37,039 nt of DNA from Bacteroidales bacterium (GCA_016934055.1 JAFGTR010000050.1:1-37039), one strand, 5' to 3'; positions 9,178 to 17,921 are shown, counted from the first letter of the stretch. The notes: a model not told the origin generated them from the sequence alone. Made by a program: numbers and translations.

Positions 9178-9211
9178 CCTGCCTGAGCTGCCGCTACGGC
9201 AAGCAGGTTTG
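9178..9211. repeat. Nested palindrome in convergent gap
   Basis: ACCTGC pairs with GCAGGT, enclosing a second hairpin TGCCG-CTA-CGGCA. A similar CCTG...CGGCAGG word is found at 35441-35460. With a weak T-run it may act as a terminator for the convergent genes on either side, but it reads more like a dispersed palindromic word. Confidence 0.5.
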
Positions 9212-9267
9212 GTGATTTGGTAATTTGGTGATTTGATGATTTGGTGATTTGGTGATTTGCTGATTTG
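9209..9267. repeat. 8-bp tandem repeat array (GATTTGGT family)
   Basis: About seven octamers in a row: GATTTGGT with variants AATTTGGT, GATTTGAT and GATTTGCT. The array lies in the gap between the convergent SiaC-like gene (ends 9157) and transaminase gene (ends 9311). I see no coding sequence in the gap. Confidence 0.9.
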
Positions 9268-9310
9268 AAGTTCACGGTTTACCATTCACAGTTTGCAGCT
9301 CATCAGCCAA

Positions 9311-10195
9311 TCAGCCAATCCAATCCTTGAAATCCCAGTCATCAGCAATCTCACCGTATGTTGCCCTGAAGAATTCATGCTGAATCCTGCGTGTTACAGG
9401 CCCTGGTTTTCCATCTTTTACAAACATGTTTTCCAGCTGAATGACAGGCATCACCTCACTGCCGGTGCCCGAAATGAAGAACTCATCGTATTGATTTGCT
9501 TCATCAGCACGGACAGGGTCTTCCTTTACAACAATCCCGATCCTTTTGCAGATACGCAGAACAGCTTTTTTTGTGATACCCGGAAGCACATGATTCGAAT
9601 CAGGATGAGTATAAATTATGTCTTTTTTTACTGCAAAAATATTAGAGTGTGTTGATTCGGTGATATAGCCGTCACGGATAAAAAAGCATTCCCCTGCACC
9701 CTGCTTAACAGCCTCCTCGTACATCAATACGTTGGGTAACAGCATAATTGACTTGATATCACAACGATGCCATCGGATATCTTCACGAAGGATTACTTTG
9801 ATACCATACTTAATTTCTTGAATAAAAGGAGCCAGAAGGTAAGTGTTTATATATACAGTAGGTTTAACGGTTTCATCAGGGAAACGGTGCATGCGTTGGT
9901 AAACACCCCTGGTGAACTGGAGGTATACACCGGCATATTCATTTCCCATTTTGTTCAGCCTGATTAATTCGTTACATAATTCCTCAAGCTTGTTAATACC
10001 GGTGAATCTGATCTTTGCTCCTGCAAGGCTTTGTTTTAAGCGTATGAGGTGATCACAGAAGCCAAAGGCTTTCCCTTTATAATATTTTATAACCTCATAT
10101 ACACCATCGGCAAAACAAAAACCTCTGTCATCGGGTGATATGAAAGCTTTTGCTTTGGGCATAAATTGCCCGTTCAAATACACAAGGGTATTCAT
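9311..10195 (-). CDS. dat: Aminotransferase class IV, probable D-amino-acid transaminase
   Basis: A 294-residue fold-type IV PLP enzyme. The sequence RGFCFADGVYEVIKYYKGK near residue 24 and EDIRWHRCDIKS near 138-149 closely follow Bacillus D-alanine transaminases. Lys148 in DIKS is the expected PLP-binding lysine. HPDSNHVLPGITKKAV and the late FISGTGSEVMPV are also family motifs. Enzymes of this group interconvert D-alanine, D-glutamate and their keto acids, feeding peptidoglycan. A branched-chain or aminodeoxychorismate role is possible within fold type IV but fits these motifs less well. It is a single gene, convergent with the SiaC-like gene and divergent from the hydrolase gene. Confidence 0.83.
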   Translation of the reverse strand: MNTLVYLNGQFMPKAKAFISPDDRGFCFADGVYEVIKYYKGKAFGFCDHLIRLKQSLAGAKIRFTGINKLEELCNELIRLNKMGNEYAGVYLQFTRGVYQRMHRFPDETVKPTVYINTYLLAPFIQEIKYGIKVILREDIRWHRCDIKSIMLLPNVLMYEEAVKQGAGECFFIRDGYITESTHSNIFAVKKDIIYTHPDSNHVLPGITKKAVLRICKRIGIVVKEDPVRADEANQYDEFFISGTGSEVMPVIQLENMFVKDGKPGPVTRRIQHEFFRATYGEIADDWDFKDWIG

Positions 10196-10332
10196 ATCGT
10201 ATTTATCTGTTTATGGCTGTTTCCTTTATATGCCGGATGCAATATTATACATTTTAATGAGAATTCTGATGGATATCTCATTCATATGCCATTTACCTTA
10301 TTATCTTGCTTTTTTATTTTATCAATATAGCT

Positions 10333-10340
10333 TAAATTTG
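10333..10340 (+). promoter_or_regulatory. Candidate -7 box for the MBL-fold gene
   Basis: TAAATTTG matches the Bacteroidota TAnnTTTG box exactly, with TTG about 24 bp upstream. The predicted RNA start is near 10346, giving an 18-20 nt leader before the start codon at 10365. Confidence 0.55.
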
Positions 10341-10364
10341 TACTAATCCCCTGAAAATAATGCA

Positions 10365-11105
10365 ATGAAATTTATATCCGGTTTAATATTAATGCTGACT
10401 GTCATGCAAAACAATTATGCTGATATACCTTTTGGCCGTGATACCATTTCCACCGGACAGGGTGATATGGTCATAACCTTTATCGGCCATGCGAGTCTTA
10501 TGTTTCAATTTAACGGTCTCGTTATCCATGTCGATCCGGTTTCTCAGGAAGCTGATTATAGTTTGTTCCCGAAGGCTGATATTATCATTATTACACATGA
10601 ACACTTTGATCATTTTGATCATGAAGCTTTACAGAAAATCATGAAAGAAGATACCAAGGTCTATTTAACCCGGAAATGCATTGAAGGTTCTGGAGATCTC
10701 GGAAATGCCGTGGTGATGAAGAATGGTGACACCCAGGAGACATCAGGCATTACGATTGAAGCTGTTCCGGCTTATAACATTGTGCATATGCGTTCACCGG
10801 GCAAACCCTTTCACCCGAAGGGAGAGGGAAACGGCTATATTTTAACCCTGGGCAATAAACGTGTTTATATTGCCGGTGATACCGAGAACACACCCGAAAT
10901 GAAAGCGCTGAAAGATATCGATATTGCTTTTCTGCCTATGAATACGCCTTATACAATGACCCCCGAAATGGTTGCTGATGCAGTAAAGGCTTTCAAACCG
11001 GCTGTTTTGTATCCTTACCATTATGGCAACACCAGAACAGATAAGCTTCTGGAATTATTGGAAAAGTCAAATGATACAGAAGTCCGTATCCGTGATTTGC
11101 AATAA
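10365..11105 (+). CDS. Metallo-beta-lactamase-fold hydrolase (UlaG-like), possibly exported
   Basis: A 246-residue MBL-fold protein. The metal-binding motif is THEHFDHFD (His78, His80, Asp82, His83), followed by IAGDTEN near residue 172 (Asp ligand) and YPYHYG near 224 (final His ligand). The layout resembles the UlaG/UPF0173 group of small metal-dependent hydrolases, including L-ascorbate-6-phosphate lactonase, but the true substrate cannot be read. Residues 1-19 are hydrophobic and may be a weak signal peptide, which would place the enzyme in the periplasm. Lone gene with its own promoter. Confidence 0.83.
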   Translation: MKFISGLILMLTVMQNNYADIPFGRDTISTGQGDMVITFIGHASLMFQFNGLVIHVDPVSQEADYSLFPKADIIIITHEHFDHFDHEALQKIMKEDTKVYLTRKCIEGSGDLGNAVVMKNGDTQETSGITIEAVPAYNIVHMRSPGKPFHPKGEGNGYILTLGNKRVYIAGDTENTPEMKALKDIDIAFLPMNTPYTMTPEMVADAVKAFKPAVLYPYHYGNTRTDKLLELLEKSNDTEVRIRDLQ

Positions 11106-11326
11106 TGTTAATCAGCTGGTTTTAAATGATACCAGCATTGTTAATAACATTTAATATCGCAATAAGCAACATTTAATGGTGTCATTTCAAGGAAATTGTT
11201 TAATTTTATTTCCGATAAAAATATATAACTTTAAGGCCGTTGTATGAAAACCCGTTTTTTTTAATGATTATTCATTATGGATAAGCCGATAAATACTTAT
11301 TTATTAACTAATTAAACATTTTTACC

Positions 11327-13882
11327 ATGAAAAAACAATTACTGTTATTTTTATGTGCATTTCTCTTGGCCCCTGTTGTCAACAGCCAGGAGTTGATTAC
11401 CGGAGGCAATATGGAAGATCCCGCTGCCTGGAATGTGTATTGGGGGTCCAATGGTCCTGATACCGGTACTTTTGAATTCAATTACGTGGCGGATTTACCT
11501 GCAGCCGGTGCCGGTGGTTGTTATCGCGTCACATCCCGCAAAAGGACTGCCAATATGCTTTGGCAACCGGTTACCATTATTCCGGGTCACGAGTATAAAT
11601 TAACCGGCGCCTATAAATATATTGCGGATACCGCAGTAAATACCTGGGTGGAATTTTTTGTTACCAGGGTCAAGCCAACCGGAGGTGATATATCTACCGC
11701 CATGGGATGGTCTTTGAACACCTGGATGGCAGGTGTCGATTTGGTCTTTGACGGCACTTTTCAGGATGATTTCACGCTGGCCAATATTCCATCAGCTGAG
11801 TTCCAGATTTCTGATACGGTAACGCAAACAGAATGGTATGTGGTACTAAAGGCCGGATGCTGGAATGAAAATGCTGATACGGTTTATGCTTTCGATCTGC
11901 TCTTTGATGAAATAAGCATGGAGGACCTTGGCCTTCCCGAATATACAGAGTTTGCTGTTGAAAAACTGGTAGACGGAACGGTTGATGATGAAGAAGATTT
12001 TGATGTTAATTTAAGCATGAAATGGGATGTCGACTCGGTATATTTGATCATTGATGTTGTTGATGACAGCATCACAACCATAGCCAGTCCGGATATCTAC
12101 AACAATGATAATGTTGAAATCTATTTCGACATGACTAACAGCAAATTGCCTAACTGGCCACGTACCAACGGATGGCCGATGCCTTATACCAGTGGGCAGG
12201 ACGGTCTTTTCCAGTTACGCATTGTACACGACTCGGTATGGGCAAAATATAACGCAGGTCTGGCCCTGGATACAAGGCTTGTTCATGCTAAAACTGCTTC
12301 AGGATACCAGATGGCTGTAAACATTCCCTGGGATACCCTTTATAAAGGATATGTGCCCCAGGTTGGTGATGTTATAGGTTTCGATGTTCTGGCCAGCGAT
12401 AATGACTCCACCTATCGCAACCAGTTGTCATTCCATGCAAAAACCACATCCATCTGGATCGATCCGGCTTCATGGGGTACTTTGCTTCTTGCGGACAACA
12501 ACCATTTTGTCCTTCTGCCGGATAATGAAAAGCCGACCACTCCGGACCTTACCGTTGTGGTTGACGGAGCTGAAGCCACCCTGGAATGGGAAGCTTCAAC
12601 AGATAATACGGTGGTTGATAAATATATAGTCTTTGACGGATCAGCAGTTCTGGATACAGTATGGGCTCTTGAAACCGGTAACGCCTTTGATGTTGAGGGT
12701 GAAATGAATGCAAATCTTGCTTATGGCGTGACAGCCATTGATGTTAATGGCAACAATTCAGCCAAAGCTGCCGTTAGCTGGTCTAAATATCCTGTTAAAA
12801 AACTGGTTGACGGGACTATTGATGACGCACAGGATTTTAATGTAGATGTAAGCGTTAAATGGGATGCCGACTCGGTTTATCTTATTTTTGACGTTGTTGA
12901 TGACAGCATTACAACGGTTGCCAGTCCGGATATCTATAACAATGATAATGTTGAACTTTATTTCGATATGACGAATGGCAAATTAGCCAACTGGCCGCGT
13001 ACCAATGGATGGCCAATGCCATACGCCAGCGGGACTGATGGATACTACCAGTTCAGGATGGTGCACGACTCTGCATGGGCCAAATATAATGAAGGTCTGG
13101 CGCTGTCTACACGGTTGGTGCATACCAGAACCGCCGACGGATATAAGATGAATGTCCATATCCCCTGGGATACCCTGGATGCTGCTTTTGAGCCAAAGGC
13201 AAACGAATTGATTGGTTTTGACGTGCTGGCCAGCGATAATGATGATAACTACCGTAATCAATTATCTCTCCATGCCAATTCAACATCAATATGGATAGAC
13301 CCGGCTTCATGGGCTACTATGAAACTCACCGCCAATAAGGTATTTGCACCTGTCTATGATGTCGACGCTCCGACTGCACCGGCTAATCTTGCCGCCGCTG
13401 TCGATGGCAATGATGTTACCCTGACATGGGATGCTTCAACTGATGACAGGGTCGTGGATAAATACATCATCAGCGACGGTGAAGCAAATATTGATACAAT
13501 ATTCGCTTTGCAAACCGGTAATACTTATACCATCACGGGAGCAACAAACGGAGCTCATACCTATGGTGTAACAGCTATGGATGTAAACCTGAATATATCA
13601 GATAAGAGTACTGTTGAGGCCAGTGTCGGCACAGGTCTGGATGACCATATGGATTCTTATGTGTCGGTTTACCCGAATCCTTCACAGGGTATTTTCAAAA
13701 TAAGTGCTGAAAATACTGCTCCGGTGGTCTTTGAAGTTTATGAAATAACAGGTGCCCTTATTGCAGATGGTATATTTACCGAAAATTATACCCTTGATTT
13801 GTCTGAATACAATAAAGGCGTGTATTTCCTGAACCTTAAATCAGAAGGTAAAACACAGGTTACTAAACTGATCGTTCAGTAA
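11327..13882 (+). CDS. Secreted modular CBM9/FN3 protein with type IX sorting domain
   Basis: An 851-residue secreted protein. Residues 1-20 are a signal peptide. An N-terminal beta-sandwich of CBM4/9 type spans about 22-200. Two copies of a CBM9-like domain (about 207-395 and 487-670) each precede an FN3-like module (about 402-485 and 678-765). The end (about 775-851) has YPNPSQGIFKIS, VYEITG and LNLKSEGKTQVTKLIVQ, the type A sorting signal of the type IX secretion system, so it is probably exported across the outer membrane and attached or released. No catalytic domain is evident; binding of glycans is an inference from CBM9 homology. It is monocistronic with a strong terminator 19 bp downstream. 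Confidence 0.85.
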   Translation: MKKQLLLFLCAFLLAPVVNSQELITGGNMEDPAAWNVYWGSNGPDTGTFEFNYVADLPAAGAGGCYRVTSRKRTANMLWQPVTIIPGHEYKLTGAYKYIADTAVNTWVEFFVTRVKPTGGDISTAMGWSLNTWMAGVDLVFDGTFQDDFTLANIPSAEFQISDTVTQTEWYVVLKAGCWNENADTVYAFDLLFDEISMEDLGLPEYTEFAVEKLVDGTVDDEEDFDVNLSMKWDVDSVYLIIDVVDDSITTIASPDIYNNDNVEIYFDMTNSKLPNWPRTNGWPMPYTSGQDGLFQLRIVHDSVWAKYNAGLALDTRLVHAKTASGYQMAVNIPWDTLYKGYVPQVGDVIGFDVLASDNDSTYRNQLSFHAKTTSIWIDPASWGTLLLADNNHFVLLPDNEKPTTPDLTVVVDGAEATLEWEASTDNTVVDKYIVFDGSAVLDTVWALETGNAFDVEGEMNANLAYGVTAIDVNGNNSAKAAVSWSKYPVKKLVDGTIDDAQDFNVDVSVKWDADSVYLIFDVVDDSITTVASPDIYNNDNVELYFDMTNGKLANWPRTNGWPMPYASGTDGYYQFRMVHDSAWAKYNEGLALSTRLVHTRTADGYKMNVHIPWDTLDAAFEPKANELIGFDVLASDNDDNYRNQLSLHANSTSIWIDPASWATMKLTANKVFAPVYDVDAPTAPANLAAAVDGNDVTLTWDASTDDRVVDKYIISDGEANIDTIFALQTGNTYTITGATNGAHTYGVTAMDVNLNISDKSTVEASVGTGLDDHMDSYVSVYPNPSQGIFKISAENTAPVVFEVYEITGALIADGIFTENYTLDLSEYNKGVYFLNLKSEGKTQVTKLIVQ

Positions 13883-13901
13883 ACTATACCTGACTGACCA
13901 T

Positions 13902-13934
13902 AAAAAAAGCCGGCAATCTTTGCCGGCTTTTTTT
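13902..13934 (+). terminator. Strong rho-independent terminator
   Basis: GCCGGCAA (13909-13916), a 3-nt loop, then TTGCCGGC (13920-13927), flanked by seven A on the left and seven T on the right. It closes the secreted CBM9/FN3 gene and, being symmetrical, may also act on the opposing DUF4180 transcript. Confidence 0.95.
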
Positions 13935-13979
13935 ATCAGAATAAATATCAGAACAAAACGCTTAAGGTACAGAGAAAAT

Positions 13980-14014
13980 GGGACAAGGGACAAGGGACAA
14001 GGGACAAGGGACAA
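13980..14014. repeat. 7-bp tandem repeat array (GGGACAA x5)
   Basis: Five perfect heptamers GGGACAA in the gap between two convergent genes. The same word, reverse-complemented, is in two other convergent gaps of the window (21437-21450 and 28979-28990). Confidence 0.95.
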
Positions 14015-14040
14015 GGCAAAAAGTAATACTTCCTCTATAA

Positions 14041-14409
14041 CTAACCCCTACCCCCAAACCATATCTCAACCGCATCTTCCACAGATTCAACAAACACAAT
14101 CTGTTTTCTTTTGTTGCTTTCGTATATGAAATCTTTCAGGCTCTTGCTGCTGACCTCAGAAAAATCACCCACAATAGCCAGGCGGAATGCATAGGTGGAA
14201 AACTTTTGCAGGATCTCTCCGGCAATACCTGTGCTAAGATCAAAGAAGTCAGGTGTCAGGTTTTCTTTTTTCATCACCAGGCTTCCTGCGCCCAGGGCGC
14301 CAGCATCGGCTATCATATCAAGAGCATCCTGAATTTCCCTGATCTCAACCTCCGGAGATATTAACTCCGCAATACAGTTGTTAGAAAGCTCATAAATCTT
14401 TAGTTCCAT
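14041..14409 (-). CDS. DUF4180 domain-containing protein
   Basis: A 122-residue cytoplasmic protein of the DUF4180 family. FFDLSTGIAGEILQKF, LAIVGDFS and SKSLKDFIYESNK are the conserved core. The family has no established function, and members are often stand-alone. The open frame extends to 14463, but the ATG at 14409 (MELKIYELSNN) matches the usual start of the family, so I use it. It faces the secreted CBM9/FN3 gene across the terminator and the GGGACAA array. No catalytic residues can be named. Confidence 0.82.
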   Translation of the reverse strand: MELKIYELSNNCIAELISPEVEIREIQDALDMIADAGALGAGSLVMKKENLTPDFFDLSTGIAGEILQKFSTYAFRLAIVGDFSEVSSKSLKDFIYESNKRKQIVFVESVEDAVEIWFGGRG

Positions 14410-14527
14410 ATATCTGATTATTTGTATATAGGCATTCATCCCTCCGTCCCTAAGTCTCTCCATCCCCTCCTCCCCAGGTCATCCCCTGTATCTTCAGCAA
14501 CAGCCCCAAAAATAACCGAATAATTCT

Positions 14528-14535
14528 TATCTTTG
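14528..14535 (+). promoter_or_regulatory. Candidate -7 box for the thrS operon
   Basis: TATCTTTG matches TAnnTTTG, 20 bp before the thrS ATG, giving a predicted leader of only about 14 nt. There is therefore no room for a T-box or other long leader on this transcript. A matching -33 TTG is not evident. Confidence 0.45.
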
Positions 14536-14555
14536 CAATTCTTAAAAGTAAACAA

Positions 14556-16505
14556 ATGATTAAAATAACATTTCCCGATAATTCAGTCAGAGAATATGAT
14601 GCCGGCATTACCGGGTATGATATAGCTTCACAAATTAGTCATAATCTGGCAAAAGAAGTTGTTGCAGTGACTGTCAACGGAGAAGTATGGGATTTACAAA
14701 GACCTATAACAAACGATGCTGCTATTAAATTGCATAAGTTTGAAGACCCCGAAGGCAAACATACTTTCTGGCATTCTTCGGCTCATCTGATGGCTGGGGC
14801 CCTGGAAGCCCTGTATCCAGGAATAAAGTTTGGAATAGGTCCGGCAATTGAAAATGGTTTTTATTATGATGTAGACCCGGGGAACGGTACTGTCATTACC
14901 GAAGCAGATCTGCCGGATATCGAAAAGAAGATAATTGAACTGGCGCGTCTTAATTCTCCGTATGTCCGTGAGGAAATCGGCAAAGAAGATGTGCTGGCGT
15001 ATTTTACCAAAAAAGGTGATGAATATAAGATTGAATTGATCAACGAACTCGAGGACGGGACCATCACATTATACAAGCATGGTAATTTTACTGATTTATG
15101 CCGGGGGCCGCATCTGCCTGATACGAGTCCTATTAAGGCTGTAAAATTGCTGAGCCTGGCAGGAGCTTACTGGCGTGGCGATGAGAAACGCAAACAACTC
15201 ACCCGTATCTATGGGATTACTTTCCCTAAGAAACAGATGCTTGATGAATACCTGAATATGCTGGAGCAGGCAAAGGCGCGTGATCACAGGAAGATTGGCA
15301 AAGAACTTGAACTGTTCACATTTTCACAAAAGGTTGGACAGGGATTGCCTTTATGGCTGCCCAAAGGAGCTATGCTGAGGGAAAGGCTCGAAAGCTTCCT
15401 GCGCAAAATACAGGTAAAATATGATTATTTACCGGTGATCACACCGCATATCGGGCAGAAAGAATTATACATGACATCCGGACATTGGGAAAAATATGGT
15501 AAAGACTCATTCAAACCCATTCAGACACCAGCTGAAGGTGAGGAATTCCTGCTTAAACCAATGAACTGTCCACATCATTGTGAAATATACAAGAGCAAAC
15601 CAAGGTCATACAAAGACCTGCCTATCAGATATTCTGAATTCGGAACGGTTTATCGTTACGAACAAAGTGGTGAACTTCACGGACTCACACGTGTGAGAGG
15701 ATTCACTCAGGATGATGCCCATATTTTCTGCCGCCCTGACCAGTTGAAGGATGAGTTTAAAAAAGTTATCGATATCGTTTTTGCTGTTTTCAGAGCTTTT
15801 GACTTCCAGGAATTTACTACCCAGATATCATTGCGTGATCCGGAAAACAAGGAAAAATATATCGGATCGGATGAGAACTGGATTAAAGCTGAGAAGGCCA
15901 TTATTGAAGCCACTGAAGAAAAGGGCATGAAGGCTTTCGTCGTTCCCGGGGAGGCTGCTTTTTACGGACCAAAACTTGACTTCATGGTAAAAGATGCTCT
16001 GGGCCGCAATTGGCAGTTAGGTACAATTCAGGTTGAGTATAACCTGCCTGAAAGGTTTGAATTGGAATATATCGGCAGTGATGATCAGCGCCACCGGCCG
16101 GTTATGATCCATCGTGCACCATTTGGCTCATTGGAACGTTTTGTGGCTGTTCTGATAGAACACACCGGCGGGAAATTCCCGTTATGGCTTACACCTGAAC
16201 AGGTTGTGGTTTTGCCGATCAGTGAAAAATATCATGTTTATGCAGAAAAAGTTTTAAATTTCCTAAATAATTGCGATATTCGCACCCTGATTGACAGCAG
16301 GAACGAAAAGATCGGTAAAAAGATCAGGGACAATGAGTTAAAAAGGATTCCTTACCTGCTGATCGTGGGAGAAAAGGAAGAGAACCAAGGCACGGTATCT
16401 GTTCGCCGGCAGGGTAAAGGAGATAAAGGATCCTTCAGACTTGAGGATTTTAAAGATCTGTTGAAAGATGAAATGAACAGGCAAATGGAAGGACTTGATA
16501 ATTGA
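14556..16505 (+). CDS. thrS: Threonine--tRNA ligase
   Basis: A 649-residue class II synthetase that charges tRNA-Thr. Domain order is standard: TGS domain (about 1-62); editing domain with HSSAHLMAG (His73, His77) and LCRGPH (Cys182), which removes mis-charged serine; catalytic domain with the zinc-binding MNCPHHC (Cys338) and motif 2 [21 protein letters not shown]; then the C-terminal anticodon-binding domain. Length is normal for the full-length enzyme. It heads thrS-infC-rpmI-rplT, an order shared with Proteobacteria and others; the infC start codon lies 26 bp after its stop. Confidence 0.98.
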   Translation: MIKITFPDNSVREYDAGITGYDIASQISHNLAKEVVAVTVNGEVWDLQRPITNDAAIKLHKFEDPEGKHTFWHSSAHLMAGALEALYPGIKFGIGPAIENGFYYDVDPGNGTVITEADLPDIEKKIIELARLNSPYVREEIGKEDVLAYFTKKGDEYKIELINELEDGTITLYKHGNFTDLCRGPHLPDTSPIKAVKLLSLAGAYWRGDEKRKQLTRIYGITFPKKQMLDEYLNMLEQAKARDHRKIGKELELFTFSQKVGQGLPLWLPKGAMLRERLESFLRKIQVKYDYLPVITPHIGQKELYMTSGHWEKYGKDSFKPIQTPAEGEEFLLKPMNCPHHCEIYKSKPRSYKDLPIRYSEFGTVYRYEQSGELHGLTRVRGFTQDDAHIFCRPDQLKDEFKKVIDIVFAVFRAFDFQEFTTQISLRDPENKEKYIGSDENWIKAEKAIIEATEEKGMKAFVVPGEAAFYGPKLDFMVKDALGRNWQLGTIQVEYNLPERFELEYIGSDDQRHRPVMIHRAPFGSLERFVAVLIEHTGGKFPLWLTPEQVVVLPISEKYHVYAEKVLNFLNNCDIRTLIDSRNEKIGKKIRDNELKRIPYLLIVGEKEENQGTVSVRRQGKGDKGSFRLEDFKDLLKDEMNRQMEGLDN

Positions 16506-16517
16506 TTAACCAAAGAT

Positions 16518-16523
16518 AGGAGG
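16518..16523 (+). promoter_or_regulatory. Shine-Dalgarno site that sets the infC start
   Basis: AGGAGG lies 8 nt upstream of the AUA codon at 16532. Strong Shine-Dalgarno sites are uncommon in Bacteroidota, so this perfect one supports initiation at the non-canonical codon. Confidence 0.8.
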
Positions 16524-16531
16524 ACTAAAAT

Positions 16532-17089
16532 ATAGCAACACCAGTTTTCAAAAGATTCGCAAGAAAAGAGGATTTGCCTCAATTTGCGGTCAATTATCAG
16601 ATAAAAGCCCCGGTTGTCAGAGTGGTGGGTGAAAATGTTAATAATCCCGGTATTTTTCCTGTTAAAGAAGCTCTTCGTATGGCTGATGAAATGGAACTTG
16701 ATTTGGTTGAGATATCGCCAAATGCCAATCCGCCGGTGTGCAAAATTATTGACTACCAGAAGTTTCTTTATCAGCAAAAAAAGAAACAGAAGGAATTAAA
16801 AGCAAAGACGACTAAAATTGTTGTCAAAGAAATACGGTTCGGACCTTATACTGATGATCACGATTATAATTTCAAGCTGAGACATGCCCAGAAGTTCTTA
16901 CAGGAAGGTGCAAAAGTTAAAGCTTATGTATATTTTAAAGGCCGGTCAATTGTTTACAACGAAGATGGTGAAGCTATTTTACAGCGTTTTGCCAACGATC
17001 TTGAAGAACTCGGGAAGGTTGAACAGTTACCGAAACTTGAGGGGAAGCGTATGATCATGCTGATTGCTCCTGTGCCAAAGAAAAAATAA
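16532..17089 (+). CDS. infC: Translation initiation factor IF-3 (AUA start)
   Basis: A 185-residue IF3. The N-terminal domain has INYQIKAP-like entry ([17 protein letters not shown]) and [18 protein letters not shown]; the C-terminal domain has [25 protein letters not shown] and the final [13 protein letters not shown] start the gene at the ATA codon at 16532 (reading [13 protein letters not shown]) rather than the TTG at 16574. AGGAGG sits 8 nt upstream of it, the encoded basic segment is usual for IF3, and an in-frame stop (16526-16528) lies just before. IF3 rejects non-canonical starts, and infC in E. coli uses AUU to autoregulate; AUA would do the same here. Confidence 0.9.
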   Translation: MATPVFKRFARKEDLPQFAVNYQIKAPVVRVVGENVNNPGIFPVKEALRMADEMELDLVEISPNANPPVCKIIDYQKFLYQQKKKQKELKAKTTKIVVKEIRFGPYTDDHDYNFKLRHAQKFLQEGAKVKAYVYFKGRSIVYNEDGEAILQRFANDLEELGKVEQLPKLEGKRMIMLIAPVPKKK

Positions 17090-17113
17090 AGATTAACCAA
17101 ATAGTATTTACGA

Positions 17114-17305
17114 ATGCCAAAGATGAAATCGAAATCCGGTGCTAAGAAACGTTATTCACTCACCGGAACAGGGAAAATCAAAAGGAATCATGCTTATAAG
17201 AGCCATATTCTGACGAAAAAAACAACCAAGCGTAAACGTGCACTCGGTTATTCAGGATTGGTTTCCAAAGCTGATGAAAAGACCGCCAAATTGTTACTGG
17301 CGTAA
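17114..17305 (+). CDS. rpmI: 50S ribosomal protein L35
   Basis: A 63-residue basic protein with the L35 signature [20 protein letters not shown] and [15 protein letters not shown]. It is a component of the large ribosomal subunit. It follows infC by 24 bp in the thrS-infC-rpmI-rplT operon. Length is normal for the family. Confidence 0.97.
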   Translation: MPKMKSKSGAKKRYSLTGTGKIKRNHAYKSHILTKKTTKRKRALGYSGLVSKADEKTAKLLLA

Positions 17306-17345
17306 CTTTGAATTTCTTAATATAAATAAATAGTATTAATCAGGA

Positions 17346-17400
17346 TGAATTAGCCGTGAAGAGCCCCGGGAATAAGGGACCGCTAACCATCCAAAAATGA
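17346..17400 (+). promoter_or_regulatory. Candidate L20 autoregulatory leader mimicking 23S rRNA H40-H41
   Basis: In the rpmI-rplT gap a helix TTAGC (17350-17354)/GCTAA (17382-17386) continues across a C-C mismatch with GT/AC and encloses a GAAGAG strand and a CCC...GGG hairpin (17364-17366/17376-17378). The order CGTGAAGAG, hairpin with a GGGAAUAA-like loop, GACCGC, CTAA, TCC(C)AAA strongly resembles the E. coli 23S rRNA segment around 968-1010 as I recall it. That is the H40-H41 junction that L20 binds. It ends just before the rplT start, where L20 binding could block translation. The structure is seen in the sequence; the role is inferred. Confidence 0.65.
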
Positions 17401-17407
17401 GAAATGT

Positions 17408-17752
17408 ATGCCAAGATCAGTAAATGCAGTAGCATCAAGACAACGAAGAAAGAAAGTCCTCAAAGAAACCAGGGGAAATTTCCTCTCAAGAGGCAATGTA
17501 TGGACCGTAGCCAAAAATACCTATGAAAAGGGTTTGGGATATGCTTATGCTCACCGCCGCACCAAAAAAAGGGATTTCAGATCTCTGTGGATTGCTCGTA
17601 TCAATGCCGGTGTCCGCCAGCACGGATTGTCTTATTCTGAATTTATTCACAAGCTCAACGAAAAGGGCGTTGAACTTAACAGGAAGGCGTTGGCCGATCT
17701 TGCCATGAATCATCCTGACGCTTTTGAAGCGGTGGTTAATGCCGTGAAATAA
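17408..17752 (+). CDS. rplT: 50S ribosomal protein L20
   Basis: A 114-residue L20 with the basic N-terminal extension ([20 protein letters not shown]), [20 protein letters not shown] and a helical C-terminal domain. L20 is an early assembly protein of the large subunit and, in E. coli and Bacillus, represses its own operon by binding mRNA. It closes the operon and is followed by two hairpins, the second with a T-run. The 102-bp gap before it is long for this operon and carries the candidate L20 leader. Confidence 0.98.
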   Translation: MPRSVNAVASRQRRKKVLKETRGNFLSRGNVWTVAKNTYEKGLGYAYAHRRTKKRDFRSLWIARINAGVRQHGLSYSEFIHKLNEKGVELNRKALADLAMNHPDAFEAVVNAVK

Positions 17753-17801
17753 TATATCCTTGAACTGTCAGATACCTTCAAAGGTATCGTCTGTATCATA
17801 T

Positions 17802-17828
17802 AAAGGGAGGTTAGACCTCTCTTTTTTT
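17802..17828 (+). terminator. Rho-independent terminator after rplT
   Basis: GGGAGGT (17805-17811), loop TAG, ACCTCTC (17815-17821) with one G-U pair, flanked by A's and followed by seven T. A separate hairpin GATACCT-TCAA-AGGTATC lies at 17771-17788 between rplT and this terminator. Confidence 0.9.
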
Positions 17829-17868
17829 ATACCCCTATGGGGATTGTGACACCCTTCCGGTGTGCCAT
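17829..17868. other. Two small hairpins between the rplT terminator and dapB
   Basis: CCCC-TAT-GGGG is followed by ACACC-CTTCC-GGTGT. There is no T-run and no coding frame. They may be dispersed palindromes or part of the dapB leader; nothing more can be said. Confidence 0.35.
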
Positions 17869-17921
17869 CAGTCATGAAAAAATGCATTACCTTTACCTGA
17901 AACTCTTAATTCTGAAATCCA

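Noticed and set aside
11106..11326. GCTGGT/ACCAGC hairpin after the MBL-fold gene as a terminator
   Set aside because: Only six pairs with a long loop and no T-run; the rest of the gap shows no supportable feature.
13920..14129. 69-residue frame after the secreted protein gene
   Set aside because: Starts inside the terminator stem and reads through the GGGACAA array.
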